Below the pieces are notes generated by a model. It did not search any database and was not told the DNA's origin. It was given only the letters and a program-made list of their open reading frames with translations. Below are positions 17,547-27,307 of a stretch of 64,000 nt of DNA, in pieces. A program made the position numbers and the translations under genes. Each line of letters opens with the position of its first letter. The first letter of the stretch is position 1. The stretch is from an uncultured Flavobacteriaceae bacterium (lineage in GTDB: Bacteria; Bacteroidota; Bacteroidia; Flavobacteriales; Flavobacteriaceae): positions 59,345 to 123,344 of the forward strand of contig CANLCJ010000006.1 in assembly GCA_947489085.1 (NCBI GenBank), given 5' to 3'.

Positions 17547-18446
17547 TTGACTGCATTAAAAACCATATTATATTTTTCAATTTTTAAATACCCTATCACT
17601 AAAGAGGAAATTTATAGGTTTTCTAATGCACCATCTATAGATAAGATTACTACAGAACTAAATATTCTTCTAGAGAAAAAAGTCATTTTTAAATACAAAG
17701 ATTTTTTTTCTACTATTGAGGATCATTCCCTTGTAGAAAGACGATTAAAAGGCAATGAAATGGCACAACATATCATGCCGAAAGCTAAAAAAGTAGCTAA
17801 ACTCATTGCTAAATTTCCCTATGTGGAAAGTGTTTGCATATCTGGATCTTTATCTAAAGGCTATTACGATTCTGCTAATGGCGACATTGATTTTTTTGTT
17901 ATTACCAAAAATGATCGTCTATGGATTTCTAGAACATTGCTTATACTCTACAAAAAATTATTTCTTTTAAATTCTAGAAAATATTTTTGTGTTAATTATT
18001 TTATTAGCACAAATAATTTAGAAATTGCCGAGAAAAATCAATTTACAGCTACAGAAATGGTTACTCTAATTCCATTATACGGAAGAGATACGTACTATAA
18101 ATTCGTACAGAAAAACCCTTGGCCATCCAACTATTACCCTAACATTACACCATTTAATATTTCTGAAATAGAAGACACTAATAAAGGTTGGGTTTCCTGT
18201 GGATTAGAGACGATTTTAAATTTTAAAGTTGGAACCGTAGCTGATAATTTCTTCAGATATATTACCTTAAAAAAATGGCAAAAAAAATTCGATACACTTG
18301 ACAAAGAGGATTTTAAAATCGCCATGAAAACCACAAAAAACGTATCCAAACATCACCCTCAGAACTTTCAACGAAAAGTTATTGATAAACTAAATGAAGA
18401 ATATAACACGCTTAACATTAAATACAATTTAGAAATTTTAAGCTAA
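17547..18446 (+). CDS. Nucleotidyltransferase-domain protein
   Basis: A 299-residue protein. The N-terminal 90 residues look like a winged-helix region (KYPITKEEIYRF). A minimal nucleotidyltransferase signature follows: SVCISGSLSKGYYD, then GDIDFFVIT, i.e. GS...DxD metal-binding residues at about 107-128. The remainder is helical. The start is TTG at 17547. It is the first gene of the glycan or lipid locus and ends one base before the ATG of the first radical SAM gene. Its substrate is unknown; nucleotidyltransferases of this layout occur beside B12-radical SAM and glycosyltransferase genes in Bacteroidota. Confidence 0.72.
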   Translation: MTALKTILYFSIFKYPITKEEIYRFSNAPSIDKITTELNILLEKKVIFKYKDFFSTIEDHSLVERRLKGNEMAQHIMPKAKKVAKLIAKFPYVESVCISGSLSKGYYDSANGDIDFFVITKNDRLWISRTLLILYKKLFLLNSRKYFCVNYFISTNNLEIAEKNQFTATEMVTLIPLYGRDTYYKFVQKNPWPSNYYPNITPFNISEIEDTNKGWVSCGLETILNFKVGTVADNFFRYITLKKWQKKFDTLDKEDFKIAMKTTKNVSKHHPQNFQRKVIDKLNEEYNTLNIKYNLEILS

Positions 18447-18447
18447 C

Positions 18448-19911
18448 ATGGTAGACATCGTATTTTCGCATTCTTACTATTATAAATTCGATCCTAAACA
18501 ATGGAAAAACCAAACACCATACCCCCCATTGGGTACATTGTATGCTGCATCTTATTTAAGAACTTCTGGGTTTAAAGTTTCTGTTTTCGACACAAATCTT
18601 ATAGAAGATCCAGAACTTATATTACCTTATTTAAAAGACAAAAAGCCTTCTCTTTTTGTAATTTATGATGATGGTTTTAATTACCTTACAAAAATGTGTC
18701 TTACAACTATGCGAGAAGCTGCTTTTACAATGATTTCCATTGCGAAAGAACTCGATTGTACTGTTATAGTTTGCAGTTCAGACTCTACAGATCATTACGA
18801 AAAATACTTAAATGCTGGTGCAGATTACATTATAAAAGGTGAAGGAGAATTAACTTTAAAAGAGCTTGCTGTCTCTCTAAAAAATAACAAAGATATAACT
18901 CATATAGATGGTATTATTTATAGAAAAGATAATGAAACCATAGAGAAACCAAGACGTAACGTACTTCGCGATTTAGATGAGCTACCACTCCCCGCTTGGG
19001 ATTTAGTAGACATTTCACCTTACAAAGCCATATGGGCTAACTCGGGTAAACCTTTTACTCTAAACATAGCAACCACACGTGGTTGCCCATTTAAATGCAA
19101 CTGGTGTGCTAAACCTATTTACGGTAACCGTTACAATTCTCATTCTCCAGAATATATAACCAAACACATTAAATATTTATCTGACACCTATGGCGTAAAT
19201 CGTTTTTGGATGTGTGATGATATTTTTGGTTTAAAACCAGGTTGGGTTCAAAAGTTCAATATCGAATTGAAGCAATCAGCCCTAAATATTTCATACTACA
19301 TACAAAGTAGGGTGGATTTATTATTAAAAGAAGATACTATAGATGCTTTGGCAGAAAGTGGTTTAGAAGAAGTGTGGGTTGGAGCAGAAAGTGGCTCTCA
19401 GACTATTTTGGACGCAATGGACAAGGAAACTAAAGTCTCTCAAATATATGAAGCTACGAAACTTCTAAAAACAAAAAACATCAGGGTTGCCTTTTTTATT
19501 CAATTTGGGTATTTAGGAGAAACCAAGGATGATATACAAAAAACCATTACCATGATTAAAGATTTGGTACCTGATGATATTGGTATATCTGTGTCCTACC
19601 CTCTTCCTGGCACTAAATTTTACGATAAAGTTAAAGACGACTTAAAATTAAAAGCCAATTGGACTGATTCTGACGATTTGGCAATGCTGTTTGAAGGCTC
19701 TTTTAATTCTGAATTTTACAAGAAATTGCATCGCTATGCACATAAAGAATACAGGAAAAGTCAAGGTATCGATTTAATAAAAACACTTATTAAAAACCCT
19801 TCTAAAATCTCAACAAAATCTTTAAAACGAATAGCATATTTACCGTATTATTTCTCAAGTACACTTTTAGATGCTAGAACCTTAGAGAAAATGGAACATG
19901 TAAATGACTGA
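18448..19911 (+). CDS. B12-binding-domain radical SAM protein (first of three)
   Basis: A 487-residue class B radical SAM enzyme. The N-terminal cobalamin-binding Rossmann-like domain runs over about residues 1-150: YPPLGTLYAASYL, then NAGADYIIKGEGE. The radical SAM core carries CPFKCNWC, with the cluster cysteines at 213, 217 and 220. AGAESGSQ-type strands (VGAESGSQTILDAM) and a conserved YPLPGTKFYD follow. Such enzymes catalyse methylations and other C-C bond chemistry on lipids, natural products or glycans. The gene overlaps the methyltransferase downstream by 8 nt. Its dependence on cobalamin fits the nearby B12 uptake and salvage genes. The substrate cannot be told from sequence. Confidence 0.87.
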   Translation: MVDIVFSHSYYYKFDPKQWKNQTPYPPLGTLYAASYLRTSGFKVSVFDTNLIEDPELILPYLKDKKPSLFVIYDDGFNYLTKMCLTTMREAAFTMISIAKELDCTVIVCSSDSTDHYEKYLNAGADYIIKGEGELTLKELAVSLKNNKDITHIDGIIYRKDNETIEKPRRNVLRDLDELPLPAWDLVDISPYKAIWANSGKPFTLNIATTRGCPFKCNWCAKPIYGNRYNSHSPEYITKHIKYLSDTYGVNRFWMCDDIFGLKPGWVQKFNIELKQSALNISYYIQSRVDLLLKEDTIDALAESGLEEVWVGAESGSQTILDAMDKETKVSQIYEATKLLKTKNIRVAFFIQFGYLGETKDDIQKTITMIKDLVPDDIGISVSYPLPGTKFYDKVKDDLKLKANWTDSDDLAMLFEGSFNSEFYKKLHRYAHKEYRKSQGIDLIKTLIKNPSKISTKSLKRIAYLPYYFSSTLLDARTLEKMEHVND

Positions 19912-20695
19912 TAGTTTTGATATATGTGCTCAGGATTATGATACTGTTTTTACCAACAGTAATATAGGAAAACTACAAAGAAAAGTGGTTTACAATTTTC
20001 TATCTAAAAACGTCTTAAAAAACAAAACCCTCAACATACTCGAAATTAATTGCGGTACGGGGCACGACGCTTTGTGGCTATCTAAAAATGGACACAATGT
20101 TATCGCATCAGATATTTCAAGTGAGATGATTGCTGTGGCCAACTCAAAAAAAGATGAGTTTTCCAAAAACCTTAGCTTTAGAAGAATAGATATCAATGCC
20201 ATAGACACCATAGACTTCGAGACTCCTTTCGATCTTATTTTTTCCAATTTCGGAGGCTTAAATTGTTTATCACCAGAAGAACTCAATCATTTTTTTAAAG
20301 CGGCAGAAAAAAAACTTGCACCAAATGGCAAAATTGCAGCCGTTATCATGCCGAGACACTGTATAGTAGAATCCTTATATTTTTTGGCAAAGGGTAGTGT
20401 TAAAAGTGCTTTTAGGCGTAACACAAAGCACTATTTATTGGCAAATGTAGACGGAGTGGACGTTAAAACATGGTATTATTCTCCCAAAGATATTATAATA
20501 ATGGGTAAACCTCATTTCAAGATCATCAATAAAAAAGCTGTAGGACTGTTTTTGCCGCCTTCTTACTTAGAACCTTACTTTAAAAAAAGACTTGGTACTC
20601 TAAAATTTCTAAATCTCTTAGACAACATTTTTAATAAATTCTCTATTTTATCAAAACTTGGAGACCATTATATAATATCCCTTAAGAAACAATGA
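19904..20695 (+). CDS. Class I SAM-dependent methyltransferase
   Basis: A 263-residue methyltransferase. The SAM-binding motif I is LNILEINCGTGHDALWL (about residues 44-60), with motif II around VIASDISSEMI and motif IV PFDLIFSNFGGLNCL. It is translationally coupled on both sides: an 8-nt overlap with the first radical SAM gene and a 4-nt overlap with the second. The three proteins therefore probably act on the same substrate. Confidence 0.85.
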   Translation: MTDSFDICAQDYDTVFTNSNIGKLQRKVVYNFLSKNVLKNKTLNILEINCGTGHDALWLSKNGHNVIASDISSEMIAVANSKKDEFSKNLSFRRIDINAIDTIDFETPFDLIFSNFGGLNCLSPEELNHFFKAAEKKLAPNGKIAAVIMPRHCIVESLYFLAKGSVKSAFRRNTKHYLLANVDGVDVKTWYYSPKDIIIMGKPHFKIINKKAVGLFLPPSYLEPYFKKRLGTLKFLNLLDNIFNKFSILSKLGDHYIISLKKQ

Positions 20696-22077
20696 GTATA
20701 GTTTTAACACATGCCTATTATTTAAGTACAGACCCTAAGGAACAAAAGATTATGAAGCCCTATCCACCTTTAGGCTTACTTTATATTTCTGGGTATCTCA
20801 AGGAAAAATGTGTTGAAAATTACGTGTTCGATACAACTTTTAATAGCAAAAGCCAACAGTTAAAATTTATAGCCTCTAAAACACCTGAAGTGGTTGCTAT
20901 TTATACGAATTTAATGACTAAAGTAGAGGTTATTAAGCTTATATCACTTTTGAAAAAAGACGAGACCTACGGCTCCCCTAAAATAATATTAGGTGGCCCA
21001 GACGTTACTTACAACAGTGAAAATTACCTAAATGCTGGTGCAGACTACTTAGTACTAGGCGAAGGCGAACAAACTATATATGAGTTATATGAAGCGCTCA
21101 CAAAGCATTTAGATGTAAATGATGTTACTGGTATTGCCTATTTAAGTGAAGGTAAAGTTATAAAAACCAAGCCTCGAATAAAGTTAAAAGATTTATCAGC
21201 ATTACCTCTTCCTAACAGAAAGGCTATAAATATGCAATTGTATTTAGAGACTTGGAAAAATAATCATGGAAGCAGTTCCATGACAGTAAGTACACAGCGT
21301 GGTTGCCCATATACTTGCAAATGGTGTAGTACTGCTGTTTATGGCCAGAGTTATCGCAGAAGACCTGCTAAGCAGGTGGCTGAAGAACTGGCAATGTTAA
21401 AAAATGAATACAACCCAGATCATATTTGGTTTGTAGACGACGTCTTTACAGTAAGCCATAAGTGGTTAGGAGAGTTTCATAAAGAAGTTATTGCGCAAGA
21501 CGCCATAATTCCCTTTGAGTGCATAACTAGAGCCGAACGCTTAAACGATACTGTTTTAAATCTTTTAAAAGAAGCAGGTTGTTTTAGAATATGGATTGGT
21601 GCAGAAAGTGGTTCTCAAAAAATTATTGATGCTATGGACCGCCGTGTTGATGTAGATGTTGTAAAAACAGCCATACAAAAAACAAATGCTTTAGGTATTG
21701 AAACAGGTACTTTTATAATGGTAGGCTATCCAGGCGAAGACACTGAAGACATAAATACAACCATTCAATACTTAAAAGATGCTAATCCCACACATTTTAC
21801 CATAACAGTTGCATACCCTATAAAAGGTACTTCCTTATACAATGAAATTGAAGATAAAATTACAGTAAAACCCAATTGGGAAACTTCTACAGATAGAGAT
21901 ATAGATTTTGAACGTACATATTCGCGAAAATTTTACGATTATGCTGTAAAACGCGTGGTAAATGAAGTAAGTTATTACAAGGAAATTAAAAAGCAAGAAA
22001 ACAAAAATCTCAAAAAGGCTTTCAAACATAAAATAAAATCTATTTTAGCTAACAGTTTAATGACTGTTCTTAAATAA
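20692..22077 (+). CDS. B12-binding-domain radical SAM protein (second of three)
   Basis: A 461-residue paralogue of the protein at 18448. The N-terminal cobalamin-binding domain has YPPLGLLYISGYL and NAGADYLVLGEGEQT. The radical SAM core has RGCPYTCKWC with cysteines 205, 209 and 212, followed by WIGAESGSQKIIDAMDRR and VGYPGEDTEDI. It may have arisen by duplication of the first, with the methyltransferase gene between them. It ends one base before the start of the GT-C membrane protein gene. Confidence 0.87.
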   Translation: MSIVLTHAYYLSTDPKEQKIMKPYPPLGLLYISGYLKEKCVENYVFDTTFNSKSQQLKFIASKTPEVVAIYTNLMTKVEVIKLISLLKKDETYGSPKIILGGPDVTYNSENYLNAGADYLVLGEGEQTIYELYEALTKHLDVNDVTGIAYLSEGKVIKTKPRIKLKDLSALPLPNRKAINMQLYLETWKNNHGSSSMTVSTQRGCPYTCKWCSTAVYGQSYRRRPAKQVAEELAMLKNEYNPDHIWFVDDVFTVSHKWLGEFHKEVIAQDAIIPFECITRAERLNDTVLNLLKEAGCFRIWIGAESGSQKIIDAMDRRVDVDVVKTAIQKTNALGIETGTFIMVGYPGEDTEDINTTIQYLKDANPTHFTITVAYPIKGTSLYNEIEDKITVKPNWETSTDRDIDFERTYSRKFYDYAVKRVVNEVSYYKEIKKQENKNLKKAFKHKIKSILANSLMTVLK

Positions 22078-22078
22078 A

Positions 22079-23614
22079 ATGCAGCTTTTTGCTAAACCTC
22101 ATATTTCCGAAACTGTTTTTAACTACAGCCTTATAGCCATATTCTTTGTATTAAGCTATATTGGTATTAATCACCACGAGTTATGGTTAGACGAAGCGCA
22201 TCATTATCTTTTGGGTAGAGATAGCAATTCCTTTAAAAGCCTTATTGAAAATACCCGTTACGATGGCCACCCTATTCTTTGGAATCTATTAATGCATTAT
22301 ATAACAAGGTTTACTGTTAACCCTTTCTACATGCAATTGTTACATATTAGCGTAAGCACTATAAGTATAAGCATTTTTTTAAAAAAAGCACCCTTTTCAT
22401 GGGTTTTTAAAGCATTGTTTATATTCGGTTATTTTATGTTTTTTGAATATAATATTTTAAGTAGAAATTATAGTATTGGTGTCTTATTTACTTTCTTAGC
22501 TTGTAGTTTTTATTCGAATAGAATATTCAAGTTCATAACAATATCCACTTTTTTAGGTGTAGCCTGTAATAGTCACGCTGTATTTTTAATATTAGCCTCA
22601 ACAATTATGCTCATTCTAACATGGGAAAGGTTGTTTTCCTTGAAGAAAATTAAATGTGCACAAACTTATTATGGCATCTTTATTTTTAGTGCCTTAGCTG
22701 GCTTAAGCATCTTACAAATTATACCTCCAGGTGACAATACGTTTTTCGATAACGATGTTGGTTCTACGCTGCTTCAAAAAATCCCAAAAAGCATAGCACC
22801 ATTTTTTAAAGCGTTATGCCTTATACCTGATGTTACGTTACACTCGTTTTGGAATAAAAACCTCATCGTGAGCACAAGTAAGCCCATAGCAGGACTTTTG
22901 TCTTTAGTGTCGCTTACTTTGCCTTATTTTTTATTTAAAAATAATAAAATGATACAGGCACTTATTTACATAGGTATCTTTACCACTGGTATATTTTTTT
23001 ATGTAACAAACCTCAATGCTGCTCGTTACTATGGCATTCTATACTTACTTTTTTGTATCGGCTTATGGTTTCACAACGCTTCTCCTAATATAAAACGGGA
23101 CTCTATAAGGGTTAAAAAAATAAGGCGTTTTTTTGTTTACACTATACTTATTATACATTTTTCTTCTGGTATATATGCTTATACGATGGATATTATTTAT
23201 CCATTTACCACATCCAAACAAGCTGCAAATTACATTAAAAAAAACACACCTAAGGAAACTCTTATAACATCCTTAGCTTGTAATGGTAGTGCTTTTAGTG
23301 CTTACATTGAAAAGCCTATATTCTTTACTAAAACAAATAATTACGGGAGTTTTTGTATTTTCAATAGGTCTTTTATAAATTTTGAAACATCTCGAAAAGA
23401 CATTATAAAATCTCTTGAAACATTACTTGAATCTGAAAAACAATCTATAATTTTTATAACTTATACACCTTTCTTTGATGTTAACGACAATAAAGAGTTT
23501 ATTTTACCTAATAGCTCTGTTGAAGTAAAGCTGATTCAGCAATTTGACGGAAGCATTCTAAAAAAAGGCAATCATTACCTTTATGAAATTTTTAAACATA
23601 AAACATCGATTTAA
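22079..23614 (+). CDS. GT-C fold membrane glycosyltransferase (GT39/ArnT-like)
   Basis: A 511-residue polytopic membrane protein with about ten hydrophobic segments. The acidic motif typical of GT-C enzymes lies in the first periplasmic loop (HELWLDEAHHYLLG, about residues 31-44), followed by GHPILWNLL. Such enzymes use polyprenyl-phosphate sugars on the outer face of the inner membrane. The C-terminal 130 residues form a soluble periplasmic domain. Its 3' end overlaps the next lipoprotein gene by 32 nt. Confidence 0.75.
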   Translation: MQLFAKPHISETVFNYSLIAIFFVLSYIGINHHELWLDEAHHYLLGRDSNSFKSLIENTRYDGHPILWNLLMHYITRFTVNPFYMQLLHISVSTISISIFLKKAPFSWVFKALFIFGYFMFFEYNILSRNYSIGVLFTFLACSFYSNRIFKFITISTFLGVACNSHAVFLILASTIMLILTWERLFSLKKIKCAQTYYGIFIFSALAGLSILQIIPPGDNTFFDNDVGSTLLQKIPKSIAPFFKALCLIPDVTLHSFWNKNLIVSTSKPIAGLLSLVSLTLPYFLFKNNKMIQALIYIGIFTTGIFFYVTNLNAARYYGILYLLFCIGLWFHNASPNIKRDSIRVKKIRRFFVYTILIIHFSSGIYAYTMDIIYPFTTSKQAANYIKKNTPKETLITSLACNGSAFSAYIEKPIFFTKTNNYGSFCIFNRSFINFETSRKDIIKSLETLLESEKQSIIFITYTPFFDVNDNKEFILPNSSVEVKLIQQFDGSILKKGNHYLYEIFKHKTSI

Positions 23615-24752
23615 AGTAACGCATTTATTGCTTCCTATTTTAATCTGCGTTCTATCGCATTCATGCTCTAAGCTAACGTTTTCGAAAACAGAAAACAACA
23701 GCCACATCAATTTAAAATGGAATAAAGCCTATAAAAACGACAACTTAGAGCTGCAAAAAGCAGGGTTAAAATGGGCGTTGTCTTTTTTAGGTTCGAAAAT
23801 AGCCCTAGACACGAGTTATAATGGTATTACCTATTCTAAAAACATCATACGGTTAGATGTTGACAATGTTGGTTTTTCTAAAAAAGCAATAACGCACTTA
23901 AAAGCCTTAAATAAAACCATTAAGACCTCTGATGAATATCAAAAAAAAGGACATATTGATATTGGTAGGTATTTGGCACTTACCATCGGGAGTCCACTTC
24001 ATTACTATAAAATCTCTGGTGTGCCTGTTACTTTAAAAGATTTAGAATTTAAGTACAATTTTGATACGTTAACGGCATATATTAATAACAGTAGTATTTC
24101 TAAAATAGATCGAGAAATAAAAACATCTAAAACGGGTACGACTTATAAAAAAGCCTTTATTTCTTCTGAAATAGATACACTCACGCAAAAAATTTTAGAA
24201 TATGAAAGTGTGGAATTGATGGAAAATGGGTTATCTCGGTTTGCGCTTTACGATAGCAATGGTAATTTAAAAAGTGGAGGAGATTTAAATGTAACAAGAG
24301 CAGGCAAACCTGGTAAATGTATGTGGTGCCATGAATCTGGGATACAACCACTTTTTAGAATTCAAAAAGAAATACCAAATTATATGTCTCCTAAAAATTT
24401 TCTTGATTCATTAATTACCTATAATAGACGTTTACAGGACTATCAAGCTAAAATCTGGCAGGATTCTCTAATAATAAATAAAAGACAGCACACCAATATG
24501 GAGCTTGCCTACATTACCTTTATGGAACCTTCTGTAGAACAACTATCCAATGAATGGGGATTACCTCCTGAAAAGGTAAGACAAAAAGTAAAACACTTAA
24601 CCCCACATACACACGAGGAGTTTAAATTTTTAGGAGATTCCCTATATCATAGAAAAAATGTTGATATTCTTGCGCCTTATAAAGTTGTTGCAGTTCCTGA
24701 AAGTATTAGAGAAACTTCTACTCTTAAAAGTGCTGTCAACTACCTAAAATGA
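23583..24752 (+). CDS. Lipoprotein with a CxxCH heme-like motif
   Basis: A 389-residue protein with an N-terminal leader containing a lipobox-like LSHSCSK (about Cys28). The body matches no family I know. Around residue 245 it carries KCMWCHESG, a classic CxxCH c-type heme attachment site, preceded by a short Gly/Lys loop. A single-heme exported protein in a glycan locus is unusual. The gene overlaps the GT-C gene by 32 nt and ends convergently with the sulfotransferase-like gene 6 nt away. It could be a periplasmic oxidoreductase or an unrelated zinc/thiol protein; only the motif is certain. Confidence 0.65.
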   Translation: MKFLNIKHRFKVTHLLLPILICVLSHSCSKLTFSKTENNSHINLKWNKAYKNDNLELQKAGLKWALSFLGSKIALDTSYNGITYSKNIIRLDVDNVGFSKKAITHLKALNKTIKTSDEYQKKGHIDIGRYLALTIGSPLHYYKISGVPVTLKDLEFKYNFDTLTAYINNSSISKIDREIKTSKTGTTYKKAFISSEIDTLTQKILEYESVELMENGLSRFALYDSNGNLKSGGDLNVTRAGKPGKCMWCHESGIQPLFRIQKEIPNYMSPKNFLDSLITYNRRLQDYQAKIWQDSLIINKRQHTNMELAYITFMEPSVEQLSNEWGLPPEKVRQKVKHLTPHTHEEFKFLGDSLYHRKNVDILAPYKVVAVPESIRETSTLKSAVNYLK

Positions 24753-24758
24753 GATGTC

Positions 24759-25580
24759 TTATTTTGTCCACTTTTTATACAAAGCTAACTTTTCTTCTAT
24801 TGTAAAAAAATGATTGGTATATTGTGATTCTAATTGATCTTCTAAATATGATTTCGAAAAACGCATATGTGCTTTAAAAGCAGCATATAATTTAGCACTT
24901 TTCTTAGCTTCTGTAACATTCATGTTTTTAAGAAAAAATTGATCTACATTACAAAAGTCCCCCACTAAATCAGCCTTTAACGCATCATTAAGGCTGCTTT
25001 TAACTAATAAAATATCGGCCTTATTTGTAGAAATTGTATCATAACCTTTGGTTTTATCGAAAGGATGTGTGTAAACATCTACTCCAATACCTGTTTTAAA
25101 ATGATTATCAAACCAATCTTTACAATACGAATGGTCTAACTTATCAAAAAATGACATTTCTAAATTTTGAAGACTCCCTTTATAACGATGGGCTGGCATC
25201 CCCATATGGATCTCAAAGGCTTCAAAAAAAGCAGAAAGATTACGTTCTATAGGATTTCGAAATAACGAAATGACTTTATACTTGTGGTTCGTTTCTAAAA
25301 AATAAGCATTCAATATAAAAACAGGGCTTCTACTTCCTGGATAAACGCCATTTTTTTTACATAGGGCCTTCGCATTTAAAGCTTCTATTTCATTAAGGCT
25401 ATGTATGTGAAAACAAGGTATATCGATTCTATGCCTCAAGGAATGATAAACACTGGAAGACCCTACTTTAGCCATTGTAAAAATTAATACAGGGGCTTCT
25501 TTAGTCTTTTTTAATTGTTGGGTTTGTTTCCACAGGTGCCAACGGTCCTTTATATGGTATTTTATAAACGGTTTTATCAA
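24759..25580 (-). CDS. Sulfotransferase-like / putative capsular polysaccharide synthesis protein
   Basis: A 273-residue protein with a PAPS-type 5'-phosphosulfate loop, IFTMAKVGSSSVYHSL (about residues 33-48), and a 3'-phosphate-binding strand VISLFRNPIERNLSAFF (about 99-115). This arrangement is that of the putative capsular polysaccharide synthesis family (NKWYS-type), which has a sulfotransferase-like fold. The gene is co-directional with the GT87 gene and begins 1 nt after its stop. A role in decorating the glycan with sulfate is plausible given cysC nearby, but is unproven. Confidence 0.7.
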   Translation of the reverse strand: MIKPFIKYHIKDRWHLWKQTQQLKKTKEAPVLIFTMAKVGSSSVYHSLRHRIDIPCFHIHSLNEIEALNAKALCKKNGVYPGSRSPVFILNAYFLETNHKYKVISLFRNPIERNLSAFFEAFEIHMGMPAHRYKGSLQNLEMSFFDKLDHSYCKDWFDNHFKTGIGVDVYTHPFDKTKGYDTISTNKADILLVKSSLNDALKADLVGDFCNVDQFFLKNMNVTEAKKSAKLYAAFKAHMRFSKSYLEDQLESQYTNHFFTIEEKLALYKKWTK

Positions 25581-25581
25581 A

Positions 25582-27186
25582 CTAATCTATTTTGTTGTTA
25601 ATAGTAATACATTTCAATGTAAAAGCGGCTCTTCTAGAACGGTGATCTGTTAAAAAAAATATCTTTGAGTTATCAACTAATACAGGCTTTTTCTTTAGCG
25701 CCGTAGCTGTTAGTATTAATTGTCCATTTAAATATAAGTCATGGTCTTTTAAAATAACAGATGTGGTATCAAAACGCGTCACAGGATATGCTGTTACATT
25801 AATTTCATCACCATTTTTTCCTAATGTCTTATAGGCTAGCTTTCCATTTTGATTAAAAAAATCGTAAATCATAAAATGTTTTTTTTCAGAGAGGACATAA
25901 GTCGATCCATCTTCCGTTCTCGCTTTTAATGCTACAACTATAGTGGGTAACATAAACACTAAAACCAATATAATAGGTTTAAGGTAAATTGTACGACTTA
26001 CTACACGGTAACAATAGATACTAAACAAAAGTACTAACCACAATCTCGAAAATTGAATATACAATGGCATACCTTGCAGTTTATGAAAGGGGAAATTACA
26101 GATACATACAATGCATACAATTCCTAAAATTTTATAGCCTAAAGTCATTTTTGGCTGAGCAAAGACTACGAAGAGTGGTATAACCCATAACACCTGAGCA
26201 TAAGTAGCTGTTCTACTTTGTATTAAAAACAATACCGTAACCCATATGGCTAACAACATAGGGGTATGCTTCCTTTTCTGTAGTGATATTGCAATAGCAC
26301 TGCCTATAACAATTGCTTTAAACACACTTTTTAAAATTATAAAAATACGTTCATCTGCAATCCACGCTTTAGGGTTGTAATACGCATCTTCTACAAACAA
26401 ATATTTAAAAAATACTTCTAACGATTGGTAATTAACCCTGTAATCTGTAGTTGTTTTACTTAAAAATGTATGAGGCAAAATATCTGTAAAATACAATTCC
26501 CATAATGGATAACCTGTGATATAAATTCCTATACCTATAATACAAAGTCCAGACACGCTACTTAATATTATAAGTTTCCATCGCTTCTGAACCAACAAAG
26601 GAATGGCGTAAAAAACAGGGAAAAATTTAAATAACGCTGCAAAGCCTAAAAACAAACTCCCCCCCAACATCTTCTTCTTTTCCCAGAAATAAAACCCCAT
26701 TACAACGCAAAAAAGCACACAAAAATAAGATTGCCCAAAAAGAATTTGATTTCTAATGGGAACATAAAATAAAACAGGAATGCATAGTAATACCCATTTT
26801 TCATGAGCCAATGTCCATTTTGCCAGTATATAGAGGCTCGCTAAGAAAAAGATAATACTGAAACTATTAAAAACAAACTTTGCGACATAAGGATTTTCTA
26901 TATACGCCAAAGGATAAAAGGCCGCTAACGTGAAAGGACTGTTTACATAAAAATCTACAAAAACATTTTTATAGCCCAGATCCCATATATACGTATTAAA
27001 GGCATGTATATCAAAAATAACAGTTTCTGGGGCAATACCTTCATGTAATAATCTTGCCGAAAAATAACTATTTGAAAAATCATGTAAGGGTGCAGTATAT
27101 GATCCTACCAAAACGTAAAGACAGAGTATTAAGGTTGGCAGTAAATACAGTAAAAGAGTACGGTTTGCTTTGATATAGTTTTGCAT
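25582..27186 (-). CDS. GT87-like membrane glycosyltransferase
   Basis: A polytopic membrane protein of about 534 residues with a GT87/DUF2029-like layout: APLHDFSNSYFSARLLHEG in the first loop, then repeated hydrophobic segments, including the FLGFAALFKFFPVFYAIPLL stretch. A soluble C-terminal domain of about 120 residues follows. I start it at the ATG at 27186; the frame also has a TTG three codons upstream. It is divergent from the GT2 gene across about 120 nt that must hold both promoters. GT87 enzymes transfer mannose-type sugars from polyprenyl donors. The exact sugar here is unknown. Confidence 0.72.
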   Translation of the reverse strand: MQNYIKANRTLLLYLLPTLILCLYVLVGSYTAPLHDFSNSYFSARLLHEGIAPETVIFDIHAFNTYIWDLGYKNVFVDFYVNSPFTLAAFYPLAYIENPYVAKFVFNSFSIIFFLASLYILAKWTLAHEKWVLLCIPVLFYVPIRNQILFGQSYFCVLFCVVMGFYFWEKKKMLGGSLFLGFAALFKFFPVFYAIPLLVQKRWKLIILSSVSGLCIIGIGIYITGYPLWELYFTDILPHTFLSKTTTDYRVNYQSLEVFFKYLFVEDAYYNPKAWIADERIFIILKSVFKAIVIGSAIAISLQKRKHTPMLLAIWVTVLFLIQSRTATYAQVLWVIPLFVVFAQPKMTLGYKILGIVCIVCICNFPFHKLQGMPLYIQFSRLWLVLLFSIYCYRVVSRTIYLKPIILVLVFMLPTIVVALKARTEDGSTYVLSEKKHFMIYDFFNQNGKLAYKTLGKNGDEINVTAYPVTRFDTTSVILKDHDLYLNGQLILTATALKKKPVLVDNSKIFFLTDHRSRRAAFTLKCITINNKID

Positions 27187-27307
27187 GACACACAAAAATA
27201 ACTTTATTTAGAACAAATAATGACATGTCAATTCTATTCTTTTTAATATATTAACGCCATTTACTGTTGCCCTAAAACAAGGCTCTTAAAAAGCAATACA
27301 CTAATAG

